A DNA stretch of 64,000 nucleotides from DASYPQ01 sp041488095 (GCA_041488095.1 JBGPOP010000008.1:62001-126000); one strand, 5' to 3'. Shown: positions 38,871 through 48,619, counted from the stretch's first letter. A program made the numbers and translations. The notes: generated by a model not told the origin, from the sequence alone.

Positions 38871-41813
38871 TCAGGGCAGCCAGACCTCGACGGTCCGGGT
38901 CTCCCCCGCGACGACCTCGATCTCCCTCATCTCGCGGGATTCTCCTCCGTCGACCCCGAGCACGAGGTCCCACAGGCCGGGCTCCAAGCCGACCAGGACT
39001 TCGGGCCGGCCGGGGATCACCCGCCGGAAGCGCGGTTTGGCGCGGTGGTTGCGCGGGTAGGCCGCCAGGCCGCAGGCGCAGGGCGACGCGCGCATCGTCG
39101 CGTGGACCTCGAGCGCTCCGGCTCGCACGAGCGCAATGTCGCCACTGTCGCCGCCTCCTGCGCGGCGCAGCACGAAGGGGCGCGTGCGTCCGGCGAGGTG
39201 CTCGCCTGCCCGCGCGAAGATCAGGCACTCCTCCTCCAGGGGCAGCCCGACCAGCCGGAACCCGCCGTTCTCGTCGGCGACCGCCGCGAGCCGTTCGACA
39301 CCGAGCTTGATGAGGTCCTCGAATCCCGTGTAGCCCAGCCCGCGCGAGACGCTGGGCAGGGCCCTCTCGCGCTCGGAGGTGATGACGAAGACCTGTGCGC
39401 CGGCCACCGGCGAGCCGTCGCCCCTCAGGATGCGCCCGCCGACGACGTCCCGCGCGAGGTCGATCTCGAGCTGGTTAGCACCCTCCTTGATCACCACCTC
39501 GCGACAGGCTCGCAGCCTCTGGCCCGCGACGCCGAACGCGAGGAGGTACGTCCCGGGGTCGACGCTCTGGATGGCGCAAGTCCCGCGGGAGTCGAGTCGC
39601 GCGTCGAGTCCCGGTGGCAGCGGGGTCTCGGCCTCGAGGAGATCGAGTGGGCTCGCGATCCCCTGGCGCCGCAACAGGGCGACGGGCGCTCCCGCGAGCG
39701 GCACGCCGCCGTCGACGACGCGGACCCCGAGCGAAGCCCAGGCCTGGCTGACGAGCGCGATCTCGACGTCCTCTCCGTCGCCGAGCTCGCGCAGCGTCCA
39801 TTCGCCGTCGAGGAACCCTCTCCAGCGTTGCACGCGAAAGGCGTGGCGTCCGGGCGGGAGGTGGACGAAGACCGTGCCGCCCTTCTCGTCGGCGATCCTC
39901 GAGCGCTCGGGATCGGGCCGCTCGAGGATCGGTCGAGGCGCTCGCTCGCTGGCGGCCTCGTTCGGCGACCAGTCGCCCTCAACGTGCTCGACGCGCGCGC
40001 CCCGCACCGGTTCTCCCCCGGCATCGATCACGCGCACGTGCGCGGTCGCGCCGCGGACGAGGCGGAATTCGAGGCTCGCCGTGCTGAAGCCTCCGCCGAA
40101 CGGCCCCAGCCGGCACGCCGGCGCGAAGCCGCGCGCGCGGACCTCGATCCGCGAACCTGCGCCGGCGAAAGAGAAGACCTGCGCTACCCCCTTCGCGTCC
40201 GTCGCGATTCCCCGGACGGGGAGGTCCGACGCGTCGAGGGCGCCCGAGGATCCGTCCGGCATCACGGAGGCGACCACCCGTGCGTCCGCCACAGGCTTCC
40301 CGGATCGCGCGTCGATCGCATGGACCGAGAGCGTGGGAATCGGGTCGACCGCGAGCGCGCCGAGCTCCAGGTTGGATCCGGGCCTGAGGTCGAGGCTCTG
40401 CGCGACCGGTCGGAAGCCGCGACTCGCCACGGTGAGGCGTATTCGGCGCAGAGGCCGGAGCGGTCGCACGCCTTCGAGCACCCTCAAGCCGTGCGCCTCC
40501 TCGGTTGGCGCGGGCAGTTCGGCCCGACTCGGCATCGCGCCCTCGAGAAGGGCCTCGCACACGGCCACGGACGTGCGGCTTCGGGCATCGATCAAGCTGA
40601 AGGTGACGCTGGCGTCGGCGTCCCACGCCACGGCGACCCGCTCGGCTCCGGCGGGTGCGAGGGTCGGCGGGCTCCAGGCGCTCTCGTCCTCCCAGCGTCG
40701 TGTCGAGGAGCTCGCGCACAGCTCGTAGTAGGCGTTCGGGTCGAGCCCCCGGATCTCGAACGAGCCGTCGCGGAGCACCCTGGCCTGACGCGCGTCGAAG
40801 CGGCCATCGAAGGGAACGGGAGCGTCGGCGGTGTCGACCGGCGCCGCGCGCACGACCAGGCTCTCGCTCGCTGCGCTCCTGGAGAGAAGACGTCCGCGGA
40901 TGCTCGCGGCCGGTGCGAGGGTCACGAGAAGGTTCGAGCCTTGACCCGGATCGTCCCCGTGAAGCGCGAGGTCGGCGAGCTCGGCCCCGCCGGACGCGAG
41001 CACGGTCCAGGGCCCGGGCCCGACCGGCAGCGTGCGGAAGACGCCGCCCCGGCCCGTGACTGCGAGCGGAGCACCGACCGATGGGGCGAGCGGCGGGAGC
41101 AGGGAGCCGCCGAAGTCGTCGATGCGCAGGATCGGGACGCCCGCGACAGGACGGCCATCGGTGTCGACCACCGTGCCCGAGATCTGCGACCCGTGCTCGA
41201 GCACCACATCGCCGAGGTCCAGGGTCGCCCCCGCGGCGAGCAGCAGGTCGTTCTTGTCGAGGGGCGCGTAATTCCCAGAGCGCACGGCCAGGCGCGTGCG
41301 GCCGGGCTCGAACGCCTCGAAGGCGAATCGCCCGGCCGCGTCGCTCACCGCGCGCGCGGGGACCTCCGCGCCGAGCGCGGCGGGGTCGGCGACGTCGAGG
41401 GGCAAGTGTGCGATCCACCACGAGCGCGGCTCGACCGGCATCCCGAGATCGGGTGCGTGCGCCGCGAGCACCGCCGCGCCTGCGACGGCATCGACCGCGC
41501 GGTCGACCAGGCGGCCGACGATGCGGCCTCGGGTCGCGGCGTGCGGCTCCTCGTCCAGGACCGCCTCGGTTCCCGCCTTTCCTTCGGTCGAGCCGCCGTC
41601 CGGCTTCGTCGATGGGAGAGGAAGGCTTGGCTTCGCTTCCGGCGCCTGCACGTCGCGAGGGAGCGTCTCGTTCCCCTCAGGGGCTCCCGCCGAGGCGACG
41701 CCGCCCTCGAGAGACCGGGGCGGCTCGCGCAACAGCCGGGGAAGGAACCACAGCACGCACAGCGCGAGAAGGATCAGCGCCAGGATCAGGATCCAGGTGG
41801 TCGCGCGGCGCAT
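38871..41813 (-). CDS. Large carboxypeptidase-regulatory-like domain protein
   Basis: 980 residues with an N-terminal signal anchor (TTWILILALILLALCVLWFLP). It contains many transthyretin-like beta-sandwich repeats of the carboxypeptidase regulatory type (GRIVGRLVDRAVDAVAGA, GTVVDTDGRPVAGVPI, GGRILRGDGSPVAGAQVF). These are common in planctomycete and Bacteroidota surface proteins and are non-catalytic binding modules. It is probably anchored to the inner membrane and faces outward. No partner is evident nearby. Confidence 0.8.
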   Translation of the reverse strand: MRRATTWILILALILLALCVLWFLPRLLREPPRSLEGGVASAGAPEGNETLPRDVQAPEAKPSLPLPSTKPDGGSTEGKAGTEAVLDEEPHAATRGRIVGRLVDRAVDAVAGAAVLAAHAPDLGMPVEPRSWWIAHLPLDVADPAALGAEVPARAVSDAAGRFAFEAFEPGRTRLAVRSGNYAPLDKNDLLLAAGATLDLGDVVLEHGSQISGTVVDTDGRPVAGVPILRIDDFGGSLLPPLAPSVGAPLAVTGRGGVFRTLPVGPGPWTVLASGGAELADLALHGDDPGQGSNLLVTLAPAASIRGRLLSRSAASESLVVRAAPVDTADAPVPFDGRFDARQARVLRDGSFEIRGLDPNAYYELCASSSTRRWEDESAWSPPTLAPAGAERVAVAWDADASVTFSLIDARSRTSVAVCEALLEGAMPSRAELPAPTEEAHGLRVLEGVRPLRPLRRIRLTVASRGFRPVAQSLDLRPGSNLELGALAVDPIPTLSVHAIDARSGKPVADARVVASVMPDGSSGALDASDLPVRGIATDAKGVAQVFSFAGAGSRIEVRARGFAPACRLGPFGGGFSTASLEFRLVRGATAHVRVIDAGGEPVRGARVEHVEGDWSPNEAASERAPRPILERPDPERSRIADEKGGTVFVHLPPGRHAFRVQRWRGFLDGEWTLRELGDGEDVEIALVSQAWASLGVRVVDGGVPLAGAPVALLRRQGIASPLDLLEAETPLPPGLDARLDSRGTCAIQSVDPGTYLLAFGVAGQRLRACREVVIKEGANQLEIDLARDVVGGRILRGDGSPVAGAQVFVITSERERALPSVSRGLGYTGFEDLIKLGVERLAAVADENGGFRLVGLPLEEECLIFARAGEHLAGRTRPFVLRRAGGGDSGDIALVRAGALEVHATMRASPCACGLAAYPRNHRAKPRFRRVIPGRPEVLVGLEPGLWDLVLGVDGGESREMREIEVVAGETRTVEVWLP

Positions 41814-41864
41814 GGGAGGTGGCGGTCTCGAAGCGGGGCTCGTCCCGACGGCTCCGCCGCTCCC

Positions 41865-43496
41865 TTATTCCCCTTCCAGGAACGGATAACGCCAGTCGCG
41901 CGGCGGAACGAGGGTCTCCTTGATCGCCCGCGGGGACACCCAGCGCAAGAGGTTCAGGATCGAGCCCGCCTTGTCGTTCGTGCCCGAGGCGCGCGAGCCG
42001 CCGAAGGGCTGCTGGCCGACGACCGCCCCGGTCGGCTTGTCGTTGACGTAGAAGTTGCCCGCGGCGAAGCGCAGGACGTCCGTCGCAGCCCGGACCGCGG
42101 CGCGGTCCGTGGCGAAGACGGCCCCGGTCAGGGCGTACGCGGAGGTGGTGTTGCAGAGCTCGAGGGACTCGGCGTAGCGCGCGTCGTCGTACACGTGGAT
42201 CGTGAGCACCGGCCCGAACAGCTCCGTGCACATCGTGTCGTAGCGCGGGTTCCTGGCCTCGATCACCGTCGGCTGGACGAACCATCCGACCGAGTCGTCG
42301 CACTCGCCGCCGAACAGGACCTCGGCGTCCTGGCTCCGGCGGGCCGCCTCGATCGCGCCCTTCAGCTTGGCGAAGGAGCGGGCGTCGATCACGGCCCCGA
42401 CGAAGTTGCGGAAGTCGTTGACGTCGCCCATCCGCACCTCGGCGAGCATCGCGCCGAGAGTGTCCCGTACGCCCTTCCACAGGCTCCTCGGCACGTAGGC
42501 GCGGCTCGCGGCCGAGCACTTCTGCCCCTGGTACTCGAATGCGCCGCGCACGAGCGCGGTGCACAGCGCCGCCACGTCGGCCGAGGCGTGGGCGAAGACG
42601 AAGTCCTTCCCGCCGGTCTCGCCGACCAGGCGCGGATAGCATCCGTAGCGCGCGATGTTCTTTCCGACGGTCGACCAGATCCCCTGGAACACCGCGGTCG
42701 AGCCGGTGAAGTGCACGCCACCGAGGCGCGCGTCGGCGAGCACGGGATCGCCGACCGTCGCGCCCGGACCGGGGACGAAGTTGATCACGCCCGGGGGGAG
42801 CCCGGCCTCCTCCAGGATCTTCAGGATGAACCAGTTGGAGTAGACCGAGGTCGAAGCCGGCTTCCACACCACCGTGTTGCCGAGCATCGCCGGCGCGGTC
42901 GGCAGGTTGCCGCCGATCGACGTGAAGTTGAACGGCGTGGCCGCGAACACGAACCCGTCGAGCGGGCGGTGCTCGAGGCGATTCCACGCCCCCGGCGCGG
43001 AGAGCGGCTGCTCCTCGTAGATGCGCTGGACGAACCAGGGGTTGAAGCGCCAGAAGTCGGCCAGCTCGCAGGCCGCATCGATCTCGGCCTGGTGGACGGT
43101 CTTGCTCTGGCCGAGCATCGTCGCGCCGTTCAGGAGGTCGCGCCGGGTCGTGGCGAGCATCTCCGCCGCGCGCAGGAACACGGCGGCGCGCTCCTCCCAC
43201 GGCATCGCCGTCCAGGCGGGTCGCGCCCTCTCGGCGGCTTCGATCGCCGCCGCGACCTCGGCCGCCCCGGCCTGGTGGAAGACCCCCAGGCGGTGGTGGC
43301 GGTTGTGCGGCATCACGATGGACTCGGTGCGGCCCGTGCGGACCTCTCGTCCGCCGATCACGAGCGGGATGTCGAGCGCCTCGGAGGCCAGCGCGGCGAG
43401 CTTGCGCTTGAGCGACGTCTTCTCCAGGCTGCCCGAGGCGTAGGCCCTGACGGGCTCGTTGTGGGGAGGGGGAACGCGGAAAACGCCGTGGGTCAT
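41865..43496 (-). CDS. pruA: L-glutamate gamma-semialdehyde (P5C) dehydrogenase
   Basis: 543 residues, the length of the ALDH4A1-type enzyme. Signatures are HNRHHRLGVFHQA, FVFAATPFNFTSIGGNLP, WKPAST, HFTGSTAVFQG, LVGETGGKDFVFAH (catalytic Glu) and FEYQGQKCSAASR (nucleophile Cys in QGQKCSA). It oxidises glutamate semialdehyde, formed from proline via P5C, to glutamate with NAD. No proline dehydrogenase gene is adjacent, so the first step is encoded elsewhere. Confidence 0.93.
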   Translation of the reverse strand: MTHGVFRVPPPHNEPVRAYASGSLEKTSLKRKLAALASEALDIPLVIGGREVRTGRTESIVMPHNRHHRLGVFHQAGAAEVAAAIEAAERARPAWTAMPWEERAAVFLRAAEMLATTRRDLLNGATMLGQSKTVHQAEIDAACELADFWRFNPWFVQRIYEEQPLSAPGAWNRLEHRPLDGFVFAATPFNFTSIGGNLPTAPAMLGNTVVWKPASTSVYSNWFILKILEEAGLPPGVINFVPGPGATVGDPVLADARLGGVHFTGSTAVFQGIWSTVGKNIARYGCYPRLVGETGGKDFVFAHASADVAALCTALVRGAFEYQGQKCSAASRAYVPRSLWKGVRDTLGAMLAEVRMGDVNDFRNFVGAVIDARSFAKLKGAIEAARRSQDAEVLFGGECDDSVGWFVQPTVIEARNPRYDTMCTELFGPVLTIHVYDDARYAESLELCNTTSAYALTGAVFATDRAAVRAATDVLRFAAGNFYVNDKPTGAVVGQQPFGGSRASGTNDKAGSILNLLRWVSPRAIKETLVPPRDWRYPFLEGE

Positions 43497-43668
43497 GGGT
43501 GGATCGGAGAGCTCTGGACCGGCCCTGGCTGGAGAGCCGATCGCGGGGCCTTGATGATAGGCAGGAGCATCCCGCCTTGTCTTCTGAAAGGCGTGGGCCG
43601 GAGACCCGGGCCAAGGACCGGCCCGAAGGGCCCAGCGGATGCCTCTGCTGTCGCCCGGGGGCCAACGC

Positions 43669-43674
43669 TAGGAT
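43669..43674 (+). promoter_or_regulatory. -10-like TAGGAT upstream of the toroid/ebo run
   Basis: It lies 21 nt before the ATG at 43696 in a 199-bp divergent gap. No Shine-Dalgarno is seen. It may be the promoter for the 10-kb co-directional run that includes eboA and eboB. Confidence 0.3.
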
Positions 43675-43695
43675 GAGCGCCGACGCGACGAACCG

Positions 43696-44856
43696 ATGAG
43701 TACACGGCACCTGACTCGGAGTCTCGTCTCCGCCGCCCTCCTGCTCGTCATCACGAGCTCGATCTCGCAGGTGCGAGGGCAGGAGCACGGGACCTCCGCC
43801 GACGAGGGGCGCAGCTCGATCCGCAAGGCCGCGGAGTTCCTCCTGCACGAGCAGAGGGAGGACGGCTCCTGGGGCAGTGGCGCGATCGACTCGGTCCAGT
43901 TCGCGGGCTTCTCGCCCGAGACGTACTACGCCTTCAAGATGGCCGCGAACGGGCTCGGCTTCATGGCGCTCGCCTCGATCGAGGAGACGCCCGAGCGGCG
44001 CGCGGCTCTCGAGCGCTCGCTCACCTGGCTGCTCGAGACGCGCATGCCCAAGCGCGGCAGCGACTGGGACATCGACTGCTCCTGGTCGGCGCTGTGGGGC
44101 TTCAACGGGATGGTCGCGGCCGCCAAGGACCCGCGCTTCCAAGGCGAGAAGTGGAAGGCTCGCATCGAGGCGCGCGCGAAGGAGCTCTACACGCTGCTCG
44201 AGAAGAACCAGGAGCCGCTCGGCGGTTGGGGTTATTACGAGGGTCCGGTGGTCTCCCACCGGCCGACGTGGTCGACGTCCTTCGCGACCGCGTGTGTGAT
44301 CCCGGCGCTCGTCGAGGCGCAGAAGCTCGGCTGGCCGGTCGATCCCAAGGTGACCGCGCGCGCCCTCGAGTACATCCGGCGCTGCCGGGTGCCGAGCGGT
44401 GCGTACACCTACGACCTTTCGCCGATCCCCTGGGTGGGCGGCGAGTCGATCAACGACATCAAGGGCTCGCTCGGCCGGATGCAGGTGTGCAACTGGGCGC
44501 GACGCCGCGCCGGCGACAAGACGCTGACCGACGAGGAGATCCGCAAGGGCCTCCAGGCCTTCTTCGAGGAGCACCGCTTCCTCGACGCCGCGCGGATGAT
44601 GCCCGTGCCGCACGAGGCCTGGTACTACAACGCGGCCTACTTCTACTTCTTCGGGCACTACCACGCGGCCCTGGCGATCGAGGAGCTGCCGCCCGGGGAG
44701 CGCGAGGCCTGGCACGCCAGGCTGCGCGCGGAGCTCGTCAAGGTGCAGTGGGCCGACGGCTCGAGCCTGGACTTCCCGAACCTCTCCTGCATGCGGATCG
44801 CGGGGACGTGCTTCTCGATCCTCGCGCTGCAAGCCGGCCTGAAGTCGGGCGGCTAG
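43696..44856 (+). CDS. Secreted squalene-cyclase-repeat (alpha-toroid) protein 1
   Basis: 386 residues. A signal peptide (LVSAALLLVITSSISQVRGQ) is followed by QW-type repeats: EQREDGSWGSG, LGGWGYYEGPVVSHRPTWST and PSGAYTYDLSPIPW. The fold is the alpha/alpha toroid of terpene cyclases and prenyltransferase beta subunits. The DxDD catalytic motif of squalene-hopene cyclase is absent; a DWDID segment sits where the central cavity would be. It is about 60 percent similar by eye to the product of 45664-46830. As an exported protein of an ebo-linked operon it may bind or modify a hydrophobic metabolite, which is inference. Confidence 0.82.
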   Translation: MSTRHLTRSLVSAALLLVITSSISQVRGQEHGTSADEGRSSIRKAAEFLLHEQREDGSWGSGAIDSVQFAGFSPETYYAFKMAANGLGFMALASIEETPERRAALERSLTWLLETRMPKRGSDWDIDCSWSALWGFNGMVAAAKDPRFQGEKWKARIEARAKELYTLLEKNQEPLGGWGYYEGPVVSHRPTWSTSFATACVIPALVEAQKLGWPVDPKVTARALEYIRRCRVPSGAYTYDLSPIPWVGGESINDIKGSLGRMQVCNWARRRAGDKTLTDEEIRKGLQAFFEEHRFLDAARMMPVPHEAWYYNAAYFYFFGHYHAALAIEELPPGEREAWHARLRAELVKVQWADGSSLDFPNLSCMRIAGTCFSILALQAGLKSGG

Positions 44857-44920
44857 CGCTCCCTTCCCCCCGCGCCGCTCTCCGGCGCATCCTATCGAAC
44901 TTCCCCCGAGGAAAAACCCG

Positions 44921-45667
44921 ATGAAGCTGCCGATCCAAGCCTTCGCCGTCCCCGCCCTGCTCGCCTGCGTCGCCTGCGAGAGCGCGGGCATCCGCTCCGA
45001 GAAGCCCCAGGCTCCCGCGGCCGCCAAGTCCGAGGGCGGGGAGGACGCTGCCGACAAGACCCTGAAGAAGGAGCGCGAGGTCGCCTACGCGCGCATGGAG
45101 CAGGAGATCGCCAAGCTGTCGGCGGCGGCCGAGGAGCGCGAGGCGGAGAACGCGGTGACGGAGGCGAACCAGAAGCTCGAGCAGGCCAAGAAGGACCGCG
45201 ACAGCTTCAAGGGCAAGGAGATGCCGACCAAGCTCGCCGAGAAGCAGCTCGACGTCGACCGATACACTCAACGCACGGAGGAGAGCCGTCAGGAGCTCGA
45301 GGAGCTGGAGGGCATGTACAAGAAGGAGGACTTCGCATCCCTGACGAAGGAGCTCGTCATCAACCGCGGGAGGAAGAACCTCGAGTTCGCCAAGAGAGGT
45401 CTGGAGCTGGCCAAGCAGGGTCAGGAGCAGTTCACCGGCCACGAGCTGCCCAAGAAGGAGAAGGAGCTCGACCAGGCGGTGGAAAAGGCCGAGAAGGGGC
45501 TCCAGGAGGCGAGCGCCAAGAAGGAGAAGGGCGCGCTGGAGAACAAGCTCAAGCTCCTCAAGGCCGAGCACCGCGTCGACGAGGCCGGGCGCGAGCTCGA
45601 CAAGCTCAAGAGCAAGGACAAGGACAAGGACAAGGAGAAGGATAAGGGGAAGGAAGCCAAGGCGTGA
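44921..45667 (+). CDS. Coiled-coil lipoprotein
   Basis: 248 residues. A lipoprotein signal (PALLACVACES) is followed by an almost wholly helical, highly charged coiled coil (EREVAYARMEQEIAKLSAAAEE, KLEQAKKDRDSFKGKE) and a Lys/Asp/Glu tail (KDKDKDKEKDKGKE). It is probably rod-like and anchored to a membrane. Its stop overlaps the start of the next toroid gene (GTGA), so the two are coupled. No family is recognised. Confidence 0.75.
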   Translation: MKLPIQAFAVPALLACVACESAGIRSEKPQAPAAAKSEGGEDAADKTLKKEREVAYARMEQEIAKLSAAAEEREAENAVTEANQKLEQAKKDRDSFKGKEMPTKLAEKQLDVDRYTQRTEESRQELEELEGMYKKEDFASLTKELVINRGRKNLEFAKRGLELAKQGQEQFTGHELPKKEKELDQAVEKAEKGLQEASAKKEKGALENKLKLLKAEHRVDEAGRELDKLKSKDKDKDKEKDKGKEAKA

Positions 45668-46830
45668 TCGCGCCGCTCTTCATCCTGGCTGGAATGGGGC
45701 TCGGACCGGTGCAATCCGGCGCCCCCGCGGCGCCGGCCCAGGCGCAGAATGCTCCCGGCGCCGACGAGGCGCGCTCCGCGATCTCCAAGGCCGTGGGCTT
45801 CCTGCTCTCGAAGCAGAACCCCGACGGCTCCTGGGGCACCAGCACGGTCGAGTCCCTGTTCGAGTTGAACTACAGCCACGCCAGCTTCTACGCCTGGAAG
45901 ATGGCCGGCGGCGCGCTGTGCTGCATGGCCCTGATGGTCTCCGAGGAGACGCCCGAGCGCCGCGCCGCGCTCGAGCGCGCATTGACCTGGCTGTGCGAGC
46001 AGCCGATCCCCAAGCGCGGGAGCGACTGGGACATCGACAACACCTGGACTTCGCTCTACGGGTTCAACGCGCTCGTCATGGCGACCAAGGATCCGCGCTT
46101 CCAGGGCAAGGAGTGGAAGGAGAAGGTTCACGCCCGGGCGCTCGGGTTCTACGCCTACCTCGAGTCCGTGCAGGACCCGAAGGGTGGATGGGGCTACTAC
46201 GAGGGCCCGGTGATCTCGCACCGGCCGACGTGGTCGACTTCCTTCGCGACCGCGTGCGTGATCCCCGCGCTGGTCGACGCCAAGTCGATGGGCTGGCCGA
46301 TCGACCAGGGTCTCGTCGATCGGGCCATGCGCTACGTGCAGCAGTGCCGCCTGCCGAGCGGCGCCTACACCTACGACCTCGACCCGATCCCGCGCATCAC
46401 CGGCGGCGAGGACATCAACCAGGTCAAGGGCTCCCTCGGGCGCATCCAGGTCGGGAACTGGGCCTTGCGGCGCGCGGGCGATCCCAAGATCACGGACGAG
46501 ACCCTGCGCTGGGGCCTGCAGCAGTTCTTCGAGAACCACAAGTTCCTCGACGCCGCGCGCCTGATGCCGATCCCGCACGAGTCGTGGTACAGGAACGCCG
46601 GCTACTTCTACTACTTCGGGCACTACCACGCCGCGCTCGCGATCAACCAGCTCCCCGAGTCCGAGCGCGAGGCCTGGCACGCGAAGCTCCGGCGCGAGCT
46701 CGTGAAGACGCAGTGGGAGGACGGAGCCAGCCAGGACTTCCCGGGCTCGTTCTACAACGTCACCTACGCGACGAGCTTCTCGACCCTGGCGCTCGCGGCG
46801 GGGCTTCCGGGAGGAGAGCGGATCCGGTGA
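45664..46830 (+). CDS. Secreted squalene-cyclase-repeat (alpha-toroid) protein 2
   Basis: 388 residues from GTG 45664. A signal (MIAPLFILAGMGLG) is followed by the same toroid repeats as the paralogue at 43696 (KQNPDGSWGTS, KGGWGYYEGPVISHRPTWST, PSGAYTYDLDPIPR, YFYYFGHYHAALAI). No DxDD motif is present. It is coupled by GTGA overlaps to both the coiled-coil lipoprotein before it and eboA after it, which puts an exported toroid protein in the same translation unit as the ebo metabolite-traffic genes. Confidence 0.83.
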   Translation: MIAPLFILAGMGLGPVQSGAPAAPAQAQNAPGADEARSAISKAVGFLLSKQNPDGSWGTSTVESLFELNYSHASFYAWKMAGGALCCMALMVSEETPERRAALERALTWLCEQPIPKRGSDWDIDNTWTSLYGFNALVMATKDPRFQGKEWKEKVHARALGFYAYLESVQDPKGGWGYYEGPVISHRPTWSTSFATACVIPALVDAKSMGWPIDQGLVDRAMRYVQQCRLPSGAYTYDLDPIPRITGGEDINQVKGSLGRIQVGNWALRRAGDPKITDETLRWGLQQFFENHKFLDAARLMPIPHESWYRNAGYFYYFGHYHAALAINQLPESEREAWHAKLRRELVKTQWEDGASQDFPGSFYNVTYATSFSTLALAAGLPGGERIR

Positions 46831-47726
46831 GCGGCGCGCGCGAGCTTCTCGAGGAGATGCTCGCGAGCCGGCTGACAGGGCAGGCCGCCAGCTGGCTCGG
46901 AGGGGCGCGCACGGGGGTCGCCCGCGGCGTCGATCCCGAGCGCTTCTGCGGCCTGATCTCGATCGCCAGCCGCCACGTGCCGAAGACGCCGCTGGCGCCG
47001 GCCGAGGAGGAGATCGCCCGTGCCGCGAAGGCCTGCGAAGGTTGGAACCCGGAACGCTGGACGCTGCTCGAGGGCTCGCGCGTCGGCCTCGTGCTTGCCC
47101 GGGCGGACCTCGCGGAGCCGACGCTGTCGCAGGCGCTCGAGGAAGCCTTCCGCTACGCGGACGTCGGCGAGCTCGTCGCCCTGCACCGTTCGATCCAGCT
47201 CCTTCCGGGACCCGAACGCTTCGTGTGGCGGGCGGGCGAAGGCTGCCGCAGCAGCATGCGCGCCGTGTTCGAGGCCGCGGCCTGCGACACGGGATTCCCG
47301 GCCCGGAACTTCACCGACCTCGCCTGGCGGCAGCTCGTGATCAAGGCGCTCTTCGTCGAAGCGCCGCTGTGGCGGGTCCACGGCCTGGACACGCGCCTCG
47401 ATCCGGAGCTCGCGCGCATGGCGCTCGACCTCGCCGACGAGCGGCGCAGCGCGGGGCGGCCGGTGCAGCACGAGCTGTGGCTGTGCCTCGGGCGCCACGG
47501 CGGCGAGCGCGGGCGCGCTGCCCTGGAGCGGGAACTGCAGGGTTCGAATAGGATCGGGAGGCAGGCCGCCGCGATCGGCCTCGCGCGGGCGGAGGCGATC
47601 GCCCGCTTGTCGGAGCTCGCGCCGATCGAGAAGGACATGCAGGTGGCCGAGACCATGCGAGCGGCGCTGAAGGGCCGCATCTCCCAGACCGCCTTCCGCG
47701 ACCTCGACCCGGCGATGAAACCATGA
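46827..47726 (+). CDS. eboA: EboA-family metabolite traffic protein
   Basis: 299 residues from GTG 46827 (GTGA overlap with the toroid gene). EboA hallmarks are a helical protein with LHRSIQLLPGPERFVWRAGEGCRSS near 120, a NFTDLAWRQLVIKALFVEAPLWRV stretch near 165, and an ending rich in Ala/Arg helices with a FRDLDP tail. It is cytoplasmic, with no signal. Its biochemical role is unknown; in cyanobacteria ebo genes are needed to get a scytonemin precursor into the periplasm. eboB follows with an ATGA overlap. Confidence 0.82.
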   Translation: MSGARELLEEMLASRLTGQAASWLGGARTGVARGVDPERFCGLISIASRHVPKTPLAPAEEEIARAAKACEGWNPERWTLLEGSRVGLVLARADLAEPTLSQALEEAFRYADVGELVALHRSIQLLPGPERFVWRAGEGCRSSMRAVFEAAACDTGFPARNFTDLAWRQLVIKALFVEAPLWRVHGLDTRLDPELARMALDLADERRSAGRPVQHELWLCLGRHGGERGRAALERELQGSNRIGRQAAAIGLARAEAIARLSELAPIEKDMQVAETMRAALKGRISQTAFRDLDPAMKP

Positions 47727-48619
47727 GATTCTTCGACCCTCACATCCACATGACGAGCCGGACGACGGACGACCTCGAGGCGATGTCCGCCGCGGGGATC
47801 CGGGCCGTGATCGAGCCGGCCTTCTGGCTCGGACAGCCGCGCACGCAGGCCGGAGCCTTCGTCGATTACTTCTCGGCGCTGGTCGGCTGGGAGCGCTTCC
47901 GCGCTTCCCAGTTCGGCATCGCGCACTACTGCGCGATCGGCCTCAACTCCAAGGAGGCGAACAACGAGGGTCTGGCGAAGGACGTCCTCCAGATCGTGCC
48001 GCGCTTCGCGCTCAAGGAGGGCGTCGTCGCGATCGGCGAGATCGGCTTCGACGAGATCACGAAGGCCGAGGAGAAGGCCTACACCTGGCAGGTCGAATTC
48101 GCGGTGAAGCACGACATGGTGGTCATGGTCCACTCGCCGCACCGCGACAAGAAGAACGGGATCCGCCGCTCGATCGCGATCGCCAAGGACTGCCGGATGC
48201 CGATGGCGAAGCTCGTGATCGACCACAACAACGAGGAGACCGTCGAGGACGTGCTCGAGTCGGGGGCGTGGGCGGCCTTCACGATCTATCCGCACACGAA
48301 GATGGGCTCGGAGCGGATGGTGGAGATCGTGAAGAAGTACGGGCCCGAGCGGCTGATCGTCGACAGCTCGGCCGACTGGGGCGTCAGCGACCCGCTGGGG
48401 GTGGCCAGGACGGCGAAGCGGATGCTCGAGCGCGGGATCTCGAAGGAGTGGGTCGAGAAGACGACCTGGCAGAACGCGCTCGACGCCTACGCGCAGTCGG
48501 GGCAGATCGACGTCGAAGCGCTGCTCCAGGCTCCGGTGATCGACCAGAGCCAGCTCTTCAACGACAACTCCGTGCTGCGCGGCCAGGAGCCGCGCGTCGA
48601 CGCAGCGGTGCCGAACTAG
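47723..48619 (+). CDS. eboB: EboB, TatD-family metal-dependent hydrolase
   Basis: 298 residues. The TIM-barrel metal site is intact: DPHIHM (HxH), AIGEIGFDE (Glu), MVMVHSPH (His), LVIDHNNEE (His) and IVDSSADWG (Asp). This TatD-like subgroup sits next to eboA in ebo clusters and is called EboB. TatD proteins proper are DNases or deacylases; the substrate of EboB is unknown. ATG 47723 overlaps the eboA stop. eboC and eboD (prenyltransferase-like and sugar-cyclase-like) do not follow here. Confidence 0.83.
   Translation: MRFFDPHIHMTSRTTDDLEAMSAAGIRAVIEPAFWLGQPRTQAGAFVDYFSALVGWERFRASQFGIAHYCAIGLNSKEANNEGLAKDVLQIVPRFALKEGVVAIGEIGFDEITKAEEKAYTWQVEFAVKHDMVVMVHSPHRDKKNGIRRSIAIAKDCRMPMAKLVIDHNNEETVEDVLESGAWAAFTIYPHTKMGSERMVEIVKKYGPERLIVDSSADWGVSDPLGVARTAKRMLERGISKEWVEKTTWQNALDAYAQSGQIDVEALLQAPVIDQSQLFNDNSVLRGQEPRVDAAVPN

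Noticed and set aside
39045..43676. A 1543-codon open frame on the plus strand
   Set aside because: It runs antisense through two well-supported minus-strand genes (the regulatory-domain protein and P5C dehydrogenase). Its product is Arg/Gly/Glu-rich without motifs, a typical artefact of GC-rich codon bias.
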